64,000 nt of DNA, taken from contig CADAKQ010000015.1 in the NCBI GenBank assembly GCA_902788555.1, positions 1-64,000 on the forward strand. Direction: 5' to 3'. This DNA comes from an uncultured Lachnospiraceae bacterium (lineage in GTDB: Bacteria; Bacillota; Clostridia; Lachnospirales; Lachnospiraceae). Each line of letters starts with the position of its first letter. Positions within the stretch are counted from its first letter, which is position 1. This document shows positions 26,850-37,143 of the stretch, one piece after another. Position numbers and translations under genes: made by a program. The notes beneath the pieces were generated by a model. The model worked only from the letters and a program-made list of their open reading frames with translations, was not told where the DNA came from and did no database searches.

Positions 26850-29800
26850 TTAGAAATCTAAGAGCTTGCTTATGTAATCATTTCTTAAACTGTAGCCGTA
26901 TCTTACTGCGACAGCCCAGCCCTTTCCGTATGGATTTTCATTTATTCCGAGCCACTCTACGTAAGGGGCAGTTCCTCTCGTTACATAGCTAAATCTCGGA
27001 TCTACACAAGGATTCGCAAGTGCCTTGTTTGATGAATAGGCTTTAAGATGCTGGATATGTGCCCTTACACCTTCTCTTACCGAGCCGAAGCTATGTCCCG
27101 GCTCTCCGCCGCCTGTAGCTCCGAGGCCGCAGAAATTATACTGCTCTATCTTTACATCCCCGCCAAACTTAAGGAAGCCGGTTTCCTTCATTGCCTGACA
27201 GAAGGCCACCTCCGCTTTTATCCCCTCAGCCTGACATTCTTCATAGTATATTTTACAAAAATCTTCTATCGTAGGCGCATCAGAATTGGCATAAAACGCA
27301 GGATATGTTGCATTTTTCTTGTAGTATTTCACCATCTGGTCAACAGTAGTGCTGCTTGAACCTTCTATGGTATAAAGAGTCTCGTCTGACTGCTTGAAAT
27401 TATAGCCTGTACTTACCGGAACAGTTTCTACACCGTTACCGCTCATTATATATGCCTGCATCACATAGATTCCGTAATGACCTTTGTGATTAACTATATT
27501 TACCGTTGTTTTATATGTACCGTCTTTTTGCTTTGTTGCACTGTACCAATGCAAATCCGAAAGGTCCGCTGCTGTCCATGCAGGAATTCTTACGCTCGTT
27601 ACTCCCGAAGGACACGAAACTCCCGAAACGATTACGTCGAAGGTTCCTGCCGTTCCGTTGACATTTGTAACATATATACTTTTTGCTGTCGGTTCGTGAA
27701 CTCTGAATAAGCATACACCCAGCTCCCTCGTCGTTCCGTCCTTGTAGGTTACATAGGAATCCGCATAATATATTCCGGCCTTCTTGTAATCATTTCCGAC
27801 ATTTACAAAGGCAAGCCATCTGCCGTATTCATCCTGCATCGCTCCGTACCAGTGAAGGTCTGTTATACCCTCATTCCATATAGCTACCTTTACTCCTGCC
27901 ACCTCACCTGCATAAGGTATGTTTTCCGTTCCGATTATAAAGGTTGTATTGTCCCCTACATCATAAGGCCAGATTGATGCAGTCGGCTCTGCAAGATTAT
28001 AGCAGATGCTTACCGGAACTGTCTCTATATCGTTTTGAGCCATTACATATGCCTGAAGTGCGTATACGCCATAATGATTCTGATGATTTTTTATATCAGC
28101 ATGCACTATGTATGTACCGTTTCCGGCATCCTCCGCAACATACCAATGAAGGTCGGAAAGATCCTGTGCAGTCCATGCAGGTACTCTTACCAAAGCAAGT
28201 CCCGCCTTAGCGCTGACACCACGTATTACTATGTCAAATGTGCCCTTGTTATAATTAACATTCTCAACACTTATGGATGAAGCAGTCGGCTCGGATATGT
28301 TAAATGAGGTTGTACCGATAAGCTTATTTTCATTGTTGTAATTGTCATATGCTTTTACACTGTATGTACCGCTTTGTTTATATTCCTTTATACCTACCAT
28401 CGCAAGCCATCTGCCATCTGCCTGCTTTGCCGCCTGATACTGCTTTACTGTCTTTCCATCAGGTGTGGTAAGATCGAACCATACCTTGGAAACAGCATTC
28501 TCATTTGGAATATTGGCGGCTGTAAGGAAAATTGTTTTATCTCCATCTGCATTATATGCGGATATCTTCGGTCCTTCGGCAACTCCGGTTACTTCTATGG
28601 TTGTTTCTCCAACCTTATAGCTGCCTCCGCCCTTTCTGTTTACATATGCTTCTATCTTGTATTTTCCTGAAGTTCCAAAGTCATTTGCATTGAAATTCGC
28701 ATACCAGTTTTTATCACTTCCGCTTCCCTGCATCGCACCGTATTCTTTTTCTACTTTTGTGGATTCGCAGATTACCCAGAAGGATACATTATATGCTCCT
28801 CCGACATTTGAAGCGATAAGTGTATAGGCTCCGTTGCCACCGTTTGCAGCCACTATCGAAGCTGTGTTTTCCTCATAAATCGGGTCAGCAAGCTTGAAAA
28901 ACTCTGCTATAGCCTGTGCATCAGCCACTCCAAGCTTCTTTAACGCCTCCTCCGAGCTTAAGTATTTTTCGCAGTCAGCCTGATTGGATATAAAGGCATG
29001 CTCGATTATAAGTCCCGGAAAGCCATAGCCTTTAGCCCCTCTTATAATACCGTAGTAATCCGAGGTACTTCCGTCCGGATACAGGTATTCCGAAAAGCTC
29101 GGATCATCCGAGGTTCTTGTATGTATTCCGCCATTATAAAGGCCGAGTGCAACCAGCTTGTTTTCAATGGTTGTAGCAAGCTCCTTACCCGTTACATTGA
29201 ATTCCGGTCTGTAATTATCATTAGGATAATATACATTTGCACCGTTTGCGCTTTCTCTTGATGCCGAGTTATTGTGAAAGCTTATAAGCACATCCGCTCC
29301 TACAGAATTGGCATATGCCGTTCTTTCTGCAAGAGAAAGGTATACGTCGCTGTTTCTTGTCATATACACCTCTGCGGTATCGTATTTATCAAGCTCAGCC
29401 TTACAATACTGGGTAATCTTTAAATTAAGTGTTTTCTCCATGTATGTAACACCGTTCCATGTACGGGTTGCTCCACTGTCGGAACCGCCATGTCCCGGAT
29501 CAAGAACGATTACAATTTTACCTTTTTTTGAACCTACTCCGATATCTGTTTCAGTTATTTCTTCACCTGAAAGAGCCTCCGAAAAATCCTCTGCGGATAT
29601 CTCATTGCCATCAGCATCGGTTATTACCAAAGAGGAAATCTCATCCTCGCCTTCCGAAACTATAACTCCGTCAGGATTTGCCTCTGCCTGCTCGCCTACA
29701 CCAAACACTGCACTGATTCCGGTCTCCTGTATATCCAGCATGACAGTTCTGTCGGAATATATAACCTCCACTGATTTAAGTGTATAAACACCCTGTGTTA

Positions 29801-30188
29801 TATCTGACGTATTTATCTTGAAAAGTGCGGATTCACTATCATATGTATCTGCTGCCACACTATAGCCTTCGCCTGTTGTATCATTTTGATAGTTAAGAAC
29901 CACTCCCTGTGCATCACCTGCATTAAGTCCGATGAGTACAAACTGTTCTCCTCCCGGATCAACATTTTCGTTTTCAACTACCACATAGCTTATAAAGGGG
30001 TCTACAGCATCATTCGAATCGGAAGTCTCACCTGTCATCTCTTCGATGGCACTATTCAGGTTGTCAAGCCTATATCCCGGTCCTTCATTCGATTCATCCT
30101 CTCCTGCCGCCAAAGGTGTATATCCTCCATAGGAAAACACCATGGCAATACATAGGAGTATTGATAGTATCCTTTTTCTCGTGTTCAT
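26850..30188 (-). CDS. Secreted two-headed peptidoglycan hydrolase: amidase_3 + GBS_Bsp-like repeats + glucosaminidase
   Basis: 1112 residues from the ATG at 30186-30188 (AAAGGA upstream); an earlier in-frame ATG would bury the signal peptide. Signal peptide 1-28, an acidic region to 212, then N-acetylmuramoyl-L-alanine amidase (about 223-433) with zinc ligands H233 (DPGHGG), E251 (MEKTLN), H305 (SFHNNS) and catalytic E396 (IIEHAFIS). Residues about 445-920 hold five or so GBS_Bsp-like beta repeats with recurring DLHWY. The C-terminal ~160 residues (VAFCQAMKETGFLKFGG, QYNFCGLGA) are a GH73-type glucosaminidase with E in the KETGF motif. It cuts peptidoglycan at both stem-peptide and glycan bonds. 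ETDIGVG before the catalytic domain recurs in two other secreted proteins here. Confidence 0.92.
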   Translation of the reverse strand: MNTRKRILSILLCIAMVFSYGGYTPLAAGEDESNEGPGYRLDNLNSAIEEMTGETSDSNDAVDPFISYVVVENENVDPGGEQFVLIGLNAGDAQGVVLNYQNDTTGEGYSVAADTYDSESALFKINTSDITQGVYTLKSVEVIYSDRTVMLDIQETGISAVFGVGEQAEANPDGVIVSEGEDEISSLVITDADGNEISAEDFSEALSGEEITETDIGVGSKKGKIVIVLDPGHGGSDSGATRTWNGVTYMEKTLNLKITQYCKAELDKYDTAEVYMTRNSDVYLSLAERTAYANSVGADVLISFHNNSASRESANGANVYYPNDNYRPEFNVTGKELATTIENKLVALGLYNGGIHTRTSDDPSFSEYLYPDGSTSDYYGIIRGAKGYGFPGLIIEHAFISNQADCEKYLSSEEALKKLGVADAQAIAEFFKLADPIYEENTASIVAANGGNGAYTLIASNVGGAYNVSFWVICESTKVEKEYGAMQGSGSDKNWYANFNANDFGTSGKYKIEAYVNRKGGGSYKVGETTIEVTGVAEGPKISAYNADGDKTIFLTAANIPNENAVSKVWFDLTTPDGKTVKQYQAAKQADGRWLAMVGIKEYKQSGTYSVKAYDNYNNENKLIGTTSFNISEPTASSISVENVNYNKGTFDIVIRGVSAKAGLALVRVPAWTAQDLSDLHWYVAEDAGNGTYIVHADIKNHQNHYGVYALQAYVMAQNDIETVPVSICYNLAEPTASIWPYDVGDNTTFIIGTENIPYAGEVAGVKVAIWNEGITDLHWYGAMQDEYGRWLAFVNVGNDYKKAGIYYADSYVTYKDGTTRELGVCLFRVHEPTAKSIYVTNVNGTAGTFDVIVSGVSCPSGVTSVRIPAWTAADLSDLHWYSATKQKDGTYKTTVNIVNHKGHYGIYVMQAYIMSGNGVETVPVSTGYNFKQSDETLYTIEGSSSTTVDQMVKYYKKNATYPAFYANSDAPTIEDFCKIYYEECQAEGIKAEVAFCQAMKETGFLKFGGDVKIEQYNFCGLGATGGGEPGHSFGSVREGVRAHIQHLKAYSSNKALANPCVDPRFSYVTRGTAPYVEWLGINENPYGKGWAVAVRYGYSLRNDYISKLLDF

Positions 30189-30256
30189 TAAAAATCTTCC
30201 TTTCATCTTTAATTTGTATATATAAAACGCCAAATCAGACGAATCATCCCATATGC

Positions 30257-32548
30257 CTAATAAATATTTTCAAATCCGAAGCATTCTTCATCAAGCATAT
30301 TTCCATCCTTATCAAACACTCTGAACAATGTCCAATAATATCCGTACTGAGGCTGCCATATGGTCCAAAGAGCATTTCCGTTTTCTACACCGCATTGTCC
30401 GGTTGTATAGGTCCATGCCGGAAGTCCCTGTGCTAAAAGTGTACAGTCAAGGATAAGCATCTCATATCTATATGACTGGTTTGGATTATCAAAGGATTCA
30501 ACTCCTATAAGATATCCCCCGCCTTCTCCTGTATAAGGCATCTGGCACTTGCCCTTTATATACGGATGAGCGGTCACGCCTACAGAGGATTGGATAAGTG
30601 AAGCATCTTCATTTCCGACAACTCTTGCATAGCATACAAGTATATAATTGCCCTGACTCTCAGGCGTATAGCTTACCCACTCATAATTTTTCGTCCATGG
30701 GCTTATCTCAAACCATCTGTCAGGCTCCTTTTCATCACAGGCAATCCATCTGTATTCAACCACCGCACTGCTGTCAGATTTTTCAGTAACACAGCCTGCT
30801 ATGATAGTCGGTCTTTCCTGTGATACATATATACCGTTTGATTTTACGGTAGCCGTAGTTGTTACCGGCTTAGGTGTATCCTTCTGTGGTTCTTCCTTGG
30901 AAGGTTCAGCCTCGGTTTTTATAACCGTTTCATAGCTCGGGTCACTCGCCTCATAATAACCTGATGCTGCTCTTCTTGCATAGAATGAATATTCGGTATT
31001 TGGCGAAAGTCCCGTAAAGGTTGTAGAGCTCTGCCACTTCGTTTTATCCATCGAGTATTCACAGCCTGCTATCTCTCTAAGTGTGATTGAATTAGTGGTC
31101 TTGCTTAATACTGTAGGCATACTCGGCTTAGTGTATTTGTCATACACCTCTATCACAAGTTTATCTGTCTTTCCGCCATCTACCGTACATGCTACAAGCT
31201 CGGTTTTACCTGCCGACTCGGCATATACCTTTCCGTTATAATAAGATGCAATGCTGCTGTCCAAGGTATATATGTGATAGCCTGCATCAGTTGCATTTGA
31301 TGGAGTAACCGTTACCGAAACCGCCTCCGAAAGCTTATTTTGATTAATATAAAGCTTTACGTCCGATGACGGCTCAATACTTATACCTTCTACTGAAACA
31401 AAACCGATATCAAGAAGTTCCTTTGTAAATGGTGTGGAGCATATAGGCGCTATATCATCATAATAGCTTTCCTGAAGATGGTCGCTTATTATCTCTCTGT
31501 CGGTTTTATTTAAATATTCCTTTGAGCTTTCCTTACCTATATCATTCCATGTCGTATCAACATTGTACCAAAGGCCGTTAAGCTTTATCCTGTTCCATGC
31601 GTGATCCGTGCTGGTAATACCTACCGTCTCTATGCCGCAGGCATTCATAAGCATCTCAAAGGTCTTTGTATATCCCGCACATACAGTTTTTCCAAGAACG
31701 ATGTGGCTGTATGCCGTCTGGGAATAATTAAGCTCTCCCGTACTCTTAAATTCCGCATAAGGGACACTTGAATCATCGGAATAAATGGCACTTCGGCACA
31801 CTATATAATCTGCCATTACCTCTTTATCATAATCTGTTTCTTCTTTGTTTATTTCAAGAACCCAACCATCCAGCTTCGTAAAAAGCTGTTCGGTTATACC
31901 CGCTCTTTTGTTTCCGTCAGCAAATTCATCATAGCACGCAAACCAAAATGAGTTTCCGTCATTTAGAAGCTTTGGTCCTATAAAATAATACTGTGGATTC
32001 TGGAACACAAATATGCTCGCCACTTCAACCGCTCTCGTCTTTGAAAGATTAGTAAACGGTATCCCCGTCTCAGATACAACATAGCTGCTCTTGGATGAAT
32101 CCACCGTACTGTATGATCTTTTGTATGCATTATTTGTTGTTTTAAGCAGGTTGTCACAAGCACTCTTCAATTTATCATAAAATATTTGTTCATCAGCCGT
32201 AAGTCTGTCTCTCATATATGTATTGGCATATATATCAAAATTCTTGGTCCTTATATAAGAAGCAGAGTTTGCAACACTTATCGAGCTTTCTTCAAATATA
32301 AGCGTATCCGATTCTTCTGTCGGTAAATCCTCATCCGAAAAAGGCTCTTCACTTATATCTGTTATGTCAATAACCTCAAAGCCCTGATATAAATCCACAT
32401 CATCCTGCCCGGTATATGAATCATCATACGTAGCATCTTCCGCTTTTGCATCTATAATTCCGAAATTCGGTATCGATATGGTAAATGTAAATAAAAAAGC
32501 AAGAAGTAAAGCAAAAAGTCTGCTTTTATTTTGTCCTTTTTTCATCAT
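30257..32548 (-). CDS. Secreted transglutaminase-like protein with Big2, FN3-like and C-terminal module A
   Basis: 763 residues: signal peptide 1-35, acidic propeptide-like stretch to about 85, transglutaminase-like core with the triad C290 (GKTVCAGY), H316 (STDHAWNR) and D331 (YNVDTTWND), a Big2-like domain (around 378-470), an FN3-like domain (SITLREIAGCEYSMD region), a charged linker, an Ig/PKD-like domain (YRWIACDEKEPDRWFE) and, from KGKCQMPYTGEGGGYLIGV to the end, module A. Bacterial secreted proteins of this superfamily act as proteases or cross-linkers of wall proteins. Module A is shared almost unchanged with the NlpC/P60, CAP and GH9 proteins of the window. It lies 53 bp after the rgpF-like gene. 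Confidence 0.88.
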   Translation of the reverse strand: MMKKGQNKSRLFALLLAFLFTFTISIPNFGIIDAKAEDATYDDSYTGQDDVDLYQGFEVIDITDISEEPFSDEDLPTEESDTLIFEESSISVANSASYIRTKNFDIYANTYMRDRLTADEQIFYDKLKSACDNLLKTTNNAYKRSYSTVDSSKSSYVVSETGIPFTNLSKTRAVEVASIFVFQNPQYYFIGPKLLNDGNSFWFACYDEFADGNKRAGITEQLFTKLDGWVLEINKEETDYDKEVMADYIVCRSAIYSDDSSVPYAEFKSTGELNYSQTAYSHIVLGKTVCAGYTKTFEMLMNACGIETVGITSTDHAWNRIKLNGLWYNVDTTWNDIGKESSKEYLNKTDREIISDHLQESYYDDIAPICSTPFTKELLDIGFVSVEGISIEPSSDVKLYINQNKLSEAVSVTVTPSNATDAGYHIYTLDSSIASYYNGKVYAESAGKTELVACTVDGGKTDKLVIEVYDKYTKPSMPTVLSKTTNSITLREIAGCEYSMDKTKWQSSTTFTGLSPNTEYSFYARRAASGYYEASDPSYETVIKTEAEPSKEEPQKDTPKPVTTTATVKSNGIYVSQERPTIIAGCVTEKSDSSAVVEYRWIACDEKEPDRWFEISPWTKNYEWVSYTPESQGNYILVCYARVVGNEDASLIQSSVGVTAHPYIKGKCQMPYTGEGGGYLIGVESFDNPNQSYRYEMLILDCTLLAQGLPAWTYTTGQCGVENGNALWTIWQPQYGYYWTLFRVFDKDGNMLDEECFGFENIY

Positions 32549-32601
32549 GAATACCTCCCGTTTTTATGGCACGTCTTTAACCGGCTATTATATGCCGTGT
32601 C

Positions 32602-34854
32602 CTATCTGTCCTTCTTTTTAATCTGATTCGCCCTTTCTATTACTTCATTTAAGCTTTCGTCATCCGTACCGGAAACAATGGCTTTTACAGTAACCGTTTT
32701 TACTCTTATTTTATGCTTGAAATTAATAAGTATCTGTGGATCATTTGTAAGAAAAACCAGCCTGTCCGAAAGCTTTATACCGTTTGATGCGGCATCCTTT
32801 AAATCATACAAAAATATTCTACCACCTATATCTTCTACTGTAAATTGTAAATTTTTTACAGTTATATCGCCGTTCTCACAAGGGTCAAATCTAAGTCTCT
32901 CTATCCACTCATTATCTTCAAATGTATATTCATAGATGTATTCTTCATCCACCTTACGGGGCTTAACCTTCTTTGCGGTATCCTCGCTGTAGTCCGATGC
33001 GGCAGTTGCCACATAAAGCTTAGACTCTCCGCTGTCATCATATCCGCCTTTTCTTGCGGAGTTAGCATAGTCATATGCCCTGCTCAGCTTTGCGAGCACG
33101 TCCACATATCCGCCCGCATCCTTGCCCTTGAAGAATATAATGTCATTTAAGCTTCTCAGCATATGATTGAGATTGGTTATCTCCATCGCAGCCCCGCTTT
33201 CAGACAGAATCCATCCCGGATAATATCCTGCACTCTGTGCAGAGAAAGGATAGATTCTTTCTACCGCATGAAGAATAGTTCCATCGTCCGAAACAGGCTC
33301 CTCAGGGAAATCCTCATAGCTCCATCCGTGATCAAACAAAGGCTTAAGTGCCTTTGCTCTTGCCCAGAAAAATGAGCCAAGCGGAGCTATAGGCTCCTTG
33401 TCCTCTTTTATGGATACATTCATTCCAAGCTCTTTTGCAAGTCTTGCGGTATTTTCATAATTACTGCCCCATTCAAGACCGAGAGTGAAATAATAATCCG
33501 AATGATTTGGAGGTGGCGGTGAAAGGAGTCCTGCCCTCTCGTTTTCCTCAAATACCGAAAGAACGTTATTTACATAGTCCCTTGACTTTAGAACATTCTC
33601 AAAGCATTTATATGCAAAGGAAAGACCGATAGAACCGGGCTTTGACTGTCCGGCCTTTTTGTCATGTACGTGACAGACATAATCATAATCGGAAAGGAAC
33701 GGTGCGAATTCCACAAGGAACGGTCCGACGTCCCTGCCGCGGTTTGGTACAACTCTTACGTCCAGCTTGTTATAGCGAAGCTTGGAGAATTCTTCCATTA
33801 TCTTTTCCTTTTTCTCCTCAGTATTGGTCGTAATATACATATCCGTATGCTCAGGCATATTTGCAGCGTATCCGGCACAATCCTCTATTAAATCCATGAA
33901 ATGAATATGCATTACAAGTGCTATCCTTTTATCCCTTGCAACAGTCGGATTTTTCGAATAATCTGACGGAAGGACGTAATTCCACTGAAGATTTCTTTTT
34001 AAATCCGCCTGATTTTCAACTCTGAGAAGATTATCCCATATAAGATTCATATCATAATCTGTTTTCTCGTCCAAATACTTAAAGAGTTCATAAGCCTCCT
34101 GACCGCAGGATTCGTTCAGTATAACATCATAATTTTGCATAAAGGAACGGCGCTTAAATATAGGGCACTTCTTTTCCTCTATCATTCTCTTTGCCATGCC
34201 GACAGCAGGCTGATACGAAAGCGGTCTGAAATCCTCCGCATCCACATATACCTGCCATTTATATCCCGCCTTTTCAAAATACTTTGTAAACTTGGTTTCA
34301 TGATTGATTATGGAATCCATATAACCGGTTATCATAGGCATATTATCCCAGTAATCATGGAAAATATCAGAATTAACAAGGCTCCTTCTTGCCACGATAA
34401 AATGTGACTGAATATGATCCGGTATATATCCGTCCGGCATACCTCCCCACGGATCAAAATCCGTCTTATAAAACTGTGTTATGCCCCAAAAATCAACATC
34501 CTTTTTATCCATCGCATCAAACATATCCTTAAAAGGATATACAGGCCCCATCATGGTAAAATTCATAAGTATTATCTCATCATATTCTCCGAGTGCCTGC
34601 CAGCCCATACTTTCCATTCCGGTTTTATACGCCCAGACATCAAAGCCTGTATTTTCACGAACTATAATCCTGTCCGTAAATTTTTCAAAGGTCTTTTTTC
34701 CTGCATCATCAAGCCTGCCATTGCAAACCACAATGATATCCGAAACATTTTTGCTTATATCCGAAAGCATATAAGGTATATAGTTATCTACTACCCCATC
34801 TCTGTCATAAAAGAAAAAAACAAGTAGTCTTTTTGGATTTTCATTAATTATCAT
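32602..34854 (-). CDS. RgpF-like rhamnan synthesis glycosyltransferase
   Basis: 750 residues. The N-terminal half has the RgpF (PF05045) blocks: LLVFFFYDRDGVVDNYIPYM, RENTGFDVWAYKTGM, LMNFTMMGPVYPF and FWGITQFY; a second RgpF-like region follows (NRGRDVGPFLVEFAPFLSDY, VCHVHDKKAGQS, PPPPNHSDYYF). The C-terminal ~130 residues form a beta-rich domain. RgpF family members polymerise rhamnose chains in streptococci. The ATG overlaps the upstream gene's stop by 11 bp, and it is the last gene of the Wzm/Wzt operon. With rmlC at the operon start this points to a rhamnose-containing polymer exported by the ABC transporter. Confidence 0.88.
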   Translation of the reverse strand: MIINENPKRLLVFFFYDRDGVVDNYIPYMLSDISKNVSDIIVVCNGRLDDAGKKTFEKFTDRIIVRENTGFDVWAYKTGMESMGWQALGEYDEIILMNFTMMGPVYPFKDMFDAMDKKDVDFWGITQFYKTDFDPWGGMPDGYIPDHIQSHFIVARRSLVNSDIFHDYWDNMPMITGYMDSIINHETKFTKYFEKAGYKWQVYVDAEDFRPLSYQPAVGMAKRMIEEKKCPIFKRRSFMQNYDVILNESCGQEAYELFKYLDEKTDYDMNLIWDNLLRVENQADLKRNLQWNYVLPSDYSKNPTVARDKRIALVMHIHFMDLIEDCAGYAANMPEHTDMYITTNTEEKKEKIMEEFSKLRYNKLDVRVVPNRGRDVGPFLVEFAPFLSDYDYVCHVHDKKAGQSKPGSIGLSFAYKCFENVLKSRDYVNNVLSVFEENERAGLLSPPPPNHSDYYFTLGLEWGSNYENTARLAKELGMNVSIKEDKEPIAPLGSFFWARAKALKPLFDHGWSYEDFPEEPVSDDGTILHAVERIYPFSAQSAGYYPGWILSESGAAMEITNLNHMLRSLNDIIFFKGKDAGGYVDVLAKLSRAYDYANSARKGGYDDSGESKLYVATAASDYSEDTAKKVKPRKVDEEYIYEYTFEDNEWIERLRFDPCENGDITVKNLQFTVEDIGGRIFLYDLKDAASNGIKLSDRLVFLTNDPQILINFKHKIRVKTVTVKAIVSGTDDESLNEVIERANQIKKKDR

Positions 34855-36181
34855 CTTTACTCTTCCTCTTTATACTCCTAATCGGCTTTGTAACCTTCCA
34901 GGAGGTAGAATTCTTCATTGCCTCTATCGTAAAGTCAAGTGCATCTATCTTTGCCTGAAGCTCCATTACAACTGCATAGTCCTCAGACTTAATAACATCT
35001 ATCTTGTGGGAAAGCTCATGAGTTTTACTGTAAAGGTCGAAAACTCTCTTTAACGGCTCACCCATCCTTTCTCCCACATGAACTATCTTATATCTGAATA
35101 TTACCTTTTTCGTACCCGGTTTTATATCATCAGTCATAATATAGGAATTTTCTTCGGAAAAAAGTATGATATCATCTCCGCCTAAGGTTCCGTTTGAAAA
35201 ATATTTCATCTCATATTCACAATCCGCAATTCCCAAAAGCCTTTCCACCTTCACTATACTCATAAGCAGGGAAGGATCGATTCTCAAAATTTTTAAATCA
35301 TTTTCAAGATTGACAGATAACTCATATATATCATCCTCTAAAGAAATAACCTTAATATCACAGTCAACCGTACTGTCATCAGGGAGGTATCCCACCGCCT
35401 TAGGCTGCTGTTTTTTCTTTAATCTCGCTATATATGGCATATCGTAAAAGGGCTTTCCCATTACATCATAAAGCTTCCATAAAGGGGTATTGCCCTTTAT
35501 GATATAATTCTGAAAGGAATCATCCATGCTCTTATAGATGTCCTCTTTTTCTTTATCAACGCCCATTAACACGTATAAATCCACATCGCCCAATTTTTCT
35601 TTTCTTTGTGGTGTAAGATAATAAAGAATCGTTCTGTAAAGAATAAACTCAACCGGCACCTTTACCGGAAAGCTCCACTCATAATCTATTACAGTCCATT
35701 TATAAGAGTCAACCATTATATTGGCAAATATCATATCTATATTGCTAATCGGCATGGACAAAGAAGCCTTATCATCTGCATTCTCGCCAAACATCTCGTA
35801 ATAAATATCCTCTGGTTCAAATTTCTCTGTCGCCATACCTCTTACATTGTCTGTATATTTTTTTACAAGCTCTTTAAATTCATTATATTTTCTGCTGTAG
35901 AGAAGCTCATCGAGCACCTTTTCGAGATTATCCTTATACAGATATTCAAGTGTAAGCACACCGTTTACGAGAGAGCTTTTGTTTATATCAAAAATAGTAT
36001 CGGCAGTCTGCTTTTTTAATCCCTCGTACATTGAAAAGACATTATTTATATGCTTTCTTCCGCCCTCTGTTACACCGATTTTTTCAACATATCTTCTGCC
36101 TTCGTCCTCGCATATATCGGTGCGAATTTTATACGCCTCATTTCGGTCATTGGAAAATTTTGAATATATCACTCTCTTCAT
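34844..36181 (-). CDS. Kinase-like protein with C-terminal coiled coil (possible chain-terminator subunit)
   Basis: 445 residues, not firmly recognised. The N-terminal ~190 residues have a protein-kinase/APH-like pattern: RRYVEKIGVTEGG (possible ATP lysine), hinge-like LTLEYLYKDN, then NIDMIFANIMVDSYKW and TVIDYEWSF, resembling a catalytic-loop D..N and metal-binding D. A beta-rich middle follows. The tail (about 380-445) is helical with heptad-like spacing (VVMELQAKIDALDFTIEAMK) and ends in NSTSWKVTKPIR, often seen after coiled coils of glycan enzymes. The gene overlaps the methyltransferase by 4 bp. WbdD, the O8/O9a terminator, combines methyltransferase, kinase and coiled-coil ruler, so this may be its separate kinase/ruler half. 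That is inference. Confidence 0.5.
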   Translation of the reverse strand: MKRVIYSKFSNDRNEAYKIRTDICEDEGRRYVEKIGVTEGGRKHINNVFSMYEGLKKQTADTIFDINKSSLVNGVLTLEYLYKDNLEKVLDELLYSRKYNEFKELVKKYTDNVRGMATEKFEPEDIYYEMFGENADDKASLSMPISNIDMIFANIMVDSYKWTVIDYEWSFPVKVPVEFILYRTILYYLTPQRKEKLGDVDLYVLMGVDKEKEDIYKSMDDSFQNYIIKGNTPLWKLYDVMGKPFYDMPYIARLKKKQQPKAVGYLPDDSTVDCDIKVISLEDDIYELSVNLENDLKILRIDPSLLMSIVKVERLLGIADCEYEMKYFSNGTLGGDDIILFSEENSYIMTDDIKPGTKKVIFRYKIVHVGERMGEPLKRVFDLYSKTHELSHKIDVIKSEDYAVVMELQAKIDALDFTIEAMKNSTSWKVTKPIRSIKRKSKDDN

Positions 36182-37116
36182 GCCTTTTCCCCCTTTCCCG
36201 CTATTACGAGGAAGGAATTGGAAAAGATGTCAAACATACCGTCCGACAAAAGATTATCAAACACCTTACTCTCATCAAATACAAGCATTCTGTCCTCATC
36301 AAAATTACGGAAGTTATTATTAAGACTTCCCGCCTGAGGCAAAAAGTCATCCGAATAAATCGAAAGCGGCAGCTTGTAATCCGGATAAGGATAGTAAAAT
36401 TTTATATTTTCATATCCGCTGTCTTCCAAGAGTTTTGAAAGACCGTTTTTTGAAAATGTCCTTACGCTGTCAACTCCGACATATCCTTCTATACCCGAAT
36501 AATATGTGCCGAGATGGTCCTCTCTGCATCCTGCCCAGTATTTTAGTCCGTATTTATTTTCTATTGCGATTATTATTTTGCCGGAAGGAGCAAGATGTTT
36601 TTTTATTATCTTTAAAAACTCCTCGTACGGAGTATCAGAAGCTATATAGCTTGCCGCATATTCAAGGACTCCGATAAGCGTTATATAATCATACTTTTCT
36701 TCTATGTCCTTTTCTATATCCTGAAAATTGCCGACAGTTATATTGATATTGTCAAAAGCCTCGTGTCTTTTTGCATTGACAAGGCTTCGTTTTTTGGAAA
36801 GCTCTATACAGTCTACTCTTCCTGCATGTCTTGCAAGACTGCCGGTTATGGCTCCGCAGCCCGCACCGATTTCAAGCACCTTATCCTCCTTCGTAAATGT
36901 TATCCAGTCAACTATATTTTCTCTGATATCCGAAAGATGATAAAGCAGTGCCCACTCTTTTCTTTTTTCGATTATACTGTTATATTCCTCCGGTTTATGA
37001 TTTTTTACAATATCATAAAGCTCATCCTCAGAGCCGTCCTGATATAAATCCTCTCCGCCGTAATAATCATAATTTATGGCAACCTTGCCGATATATTCCG
37101 TGTTTTTCAAGAGCAA
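36178..37116 (-). CDS. SAM-dependent methyltransferase, probable glycan chain-end modifier
   Basis: 312 residues. It starts at TTG (37116 or 37110), with GGGAGG just upstream; no ATG is available. SAM-binding motif I is LEIGAGCGAITGSLARH, motif II DCIELSKKR, then GVLEYAASYI and KIIIAIENKYGLKYWAG. Class I methyltransferase fold. It is encoded 27 bp after the Wzt-like ATPase and overlaps the kinase-like gene, so it most likely methylates the non-reducing end of the ABC-exported polymer to stop growth and mark it for Wzt recognition, as in WbdD/WbbD systems. Substrate not shown by sequence. Confidence 0.8.
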   Translation of the reverse strand: MLLKNTEYIGKVAINYDYYGGEDLYQDGSEDELYDIVKNHKPEEYNSIIEKRKEWALLYHLSDIRENIVDWITFTKEDKVLEIGAGCGAITGSLARHAGRVDCIELSKKRSLVNAKRHEAFDNINITVGNFQDIEKDIEEKYDYITLIGVLEYAASYIASDTPYEEFLKIIKKHLAPSGKIIIAIENKYGLKYWAGCREDHLGTYYSGIEGYVGVDSVRTFSKNGLSKLLEDSGYENIKFYYPYPDYKLPLSIYSDDFLPQAGSLNNNFRNFDEDRMLVFDESKVFDNLLSDGMFDIFSNSFLVIAGKGEKA

Positions 37117-37143
37117 AAACCTCCCGCTTAGCTAAAAGCTTTT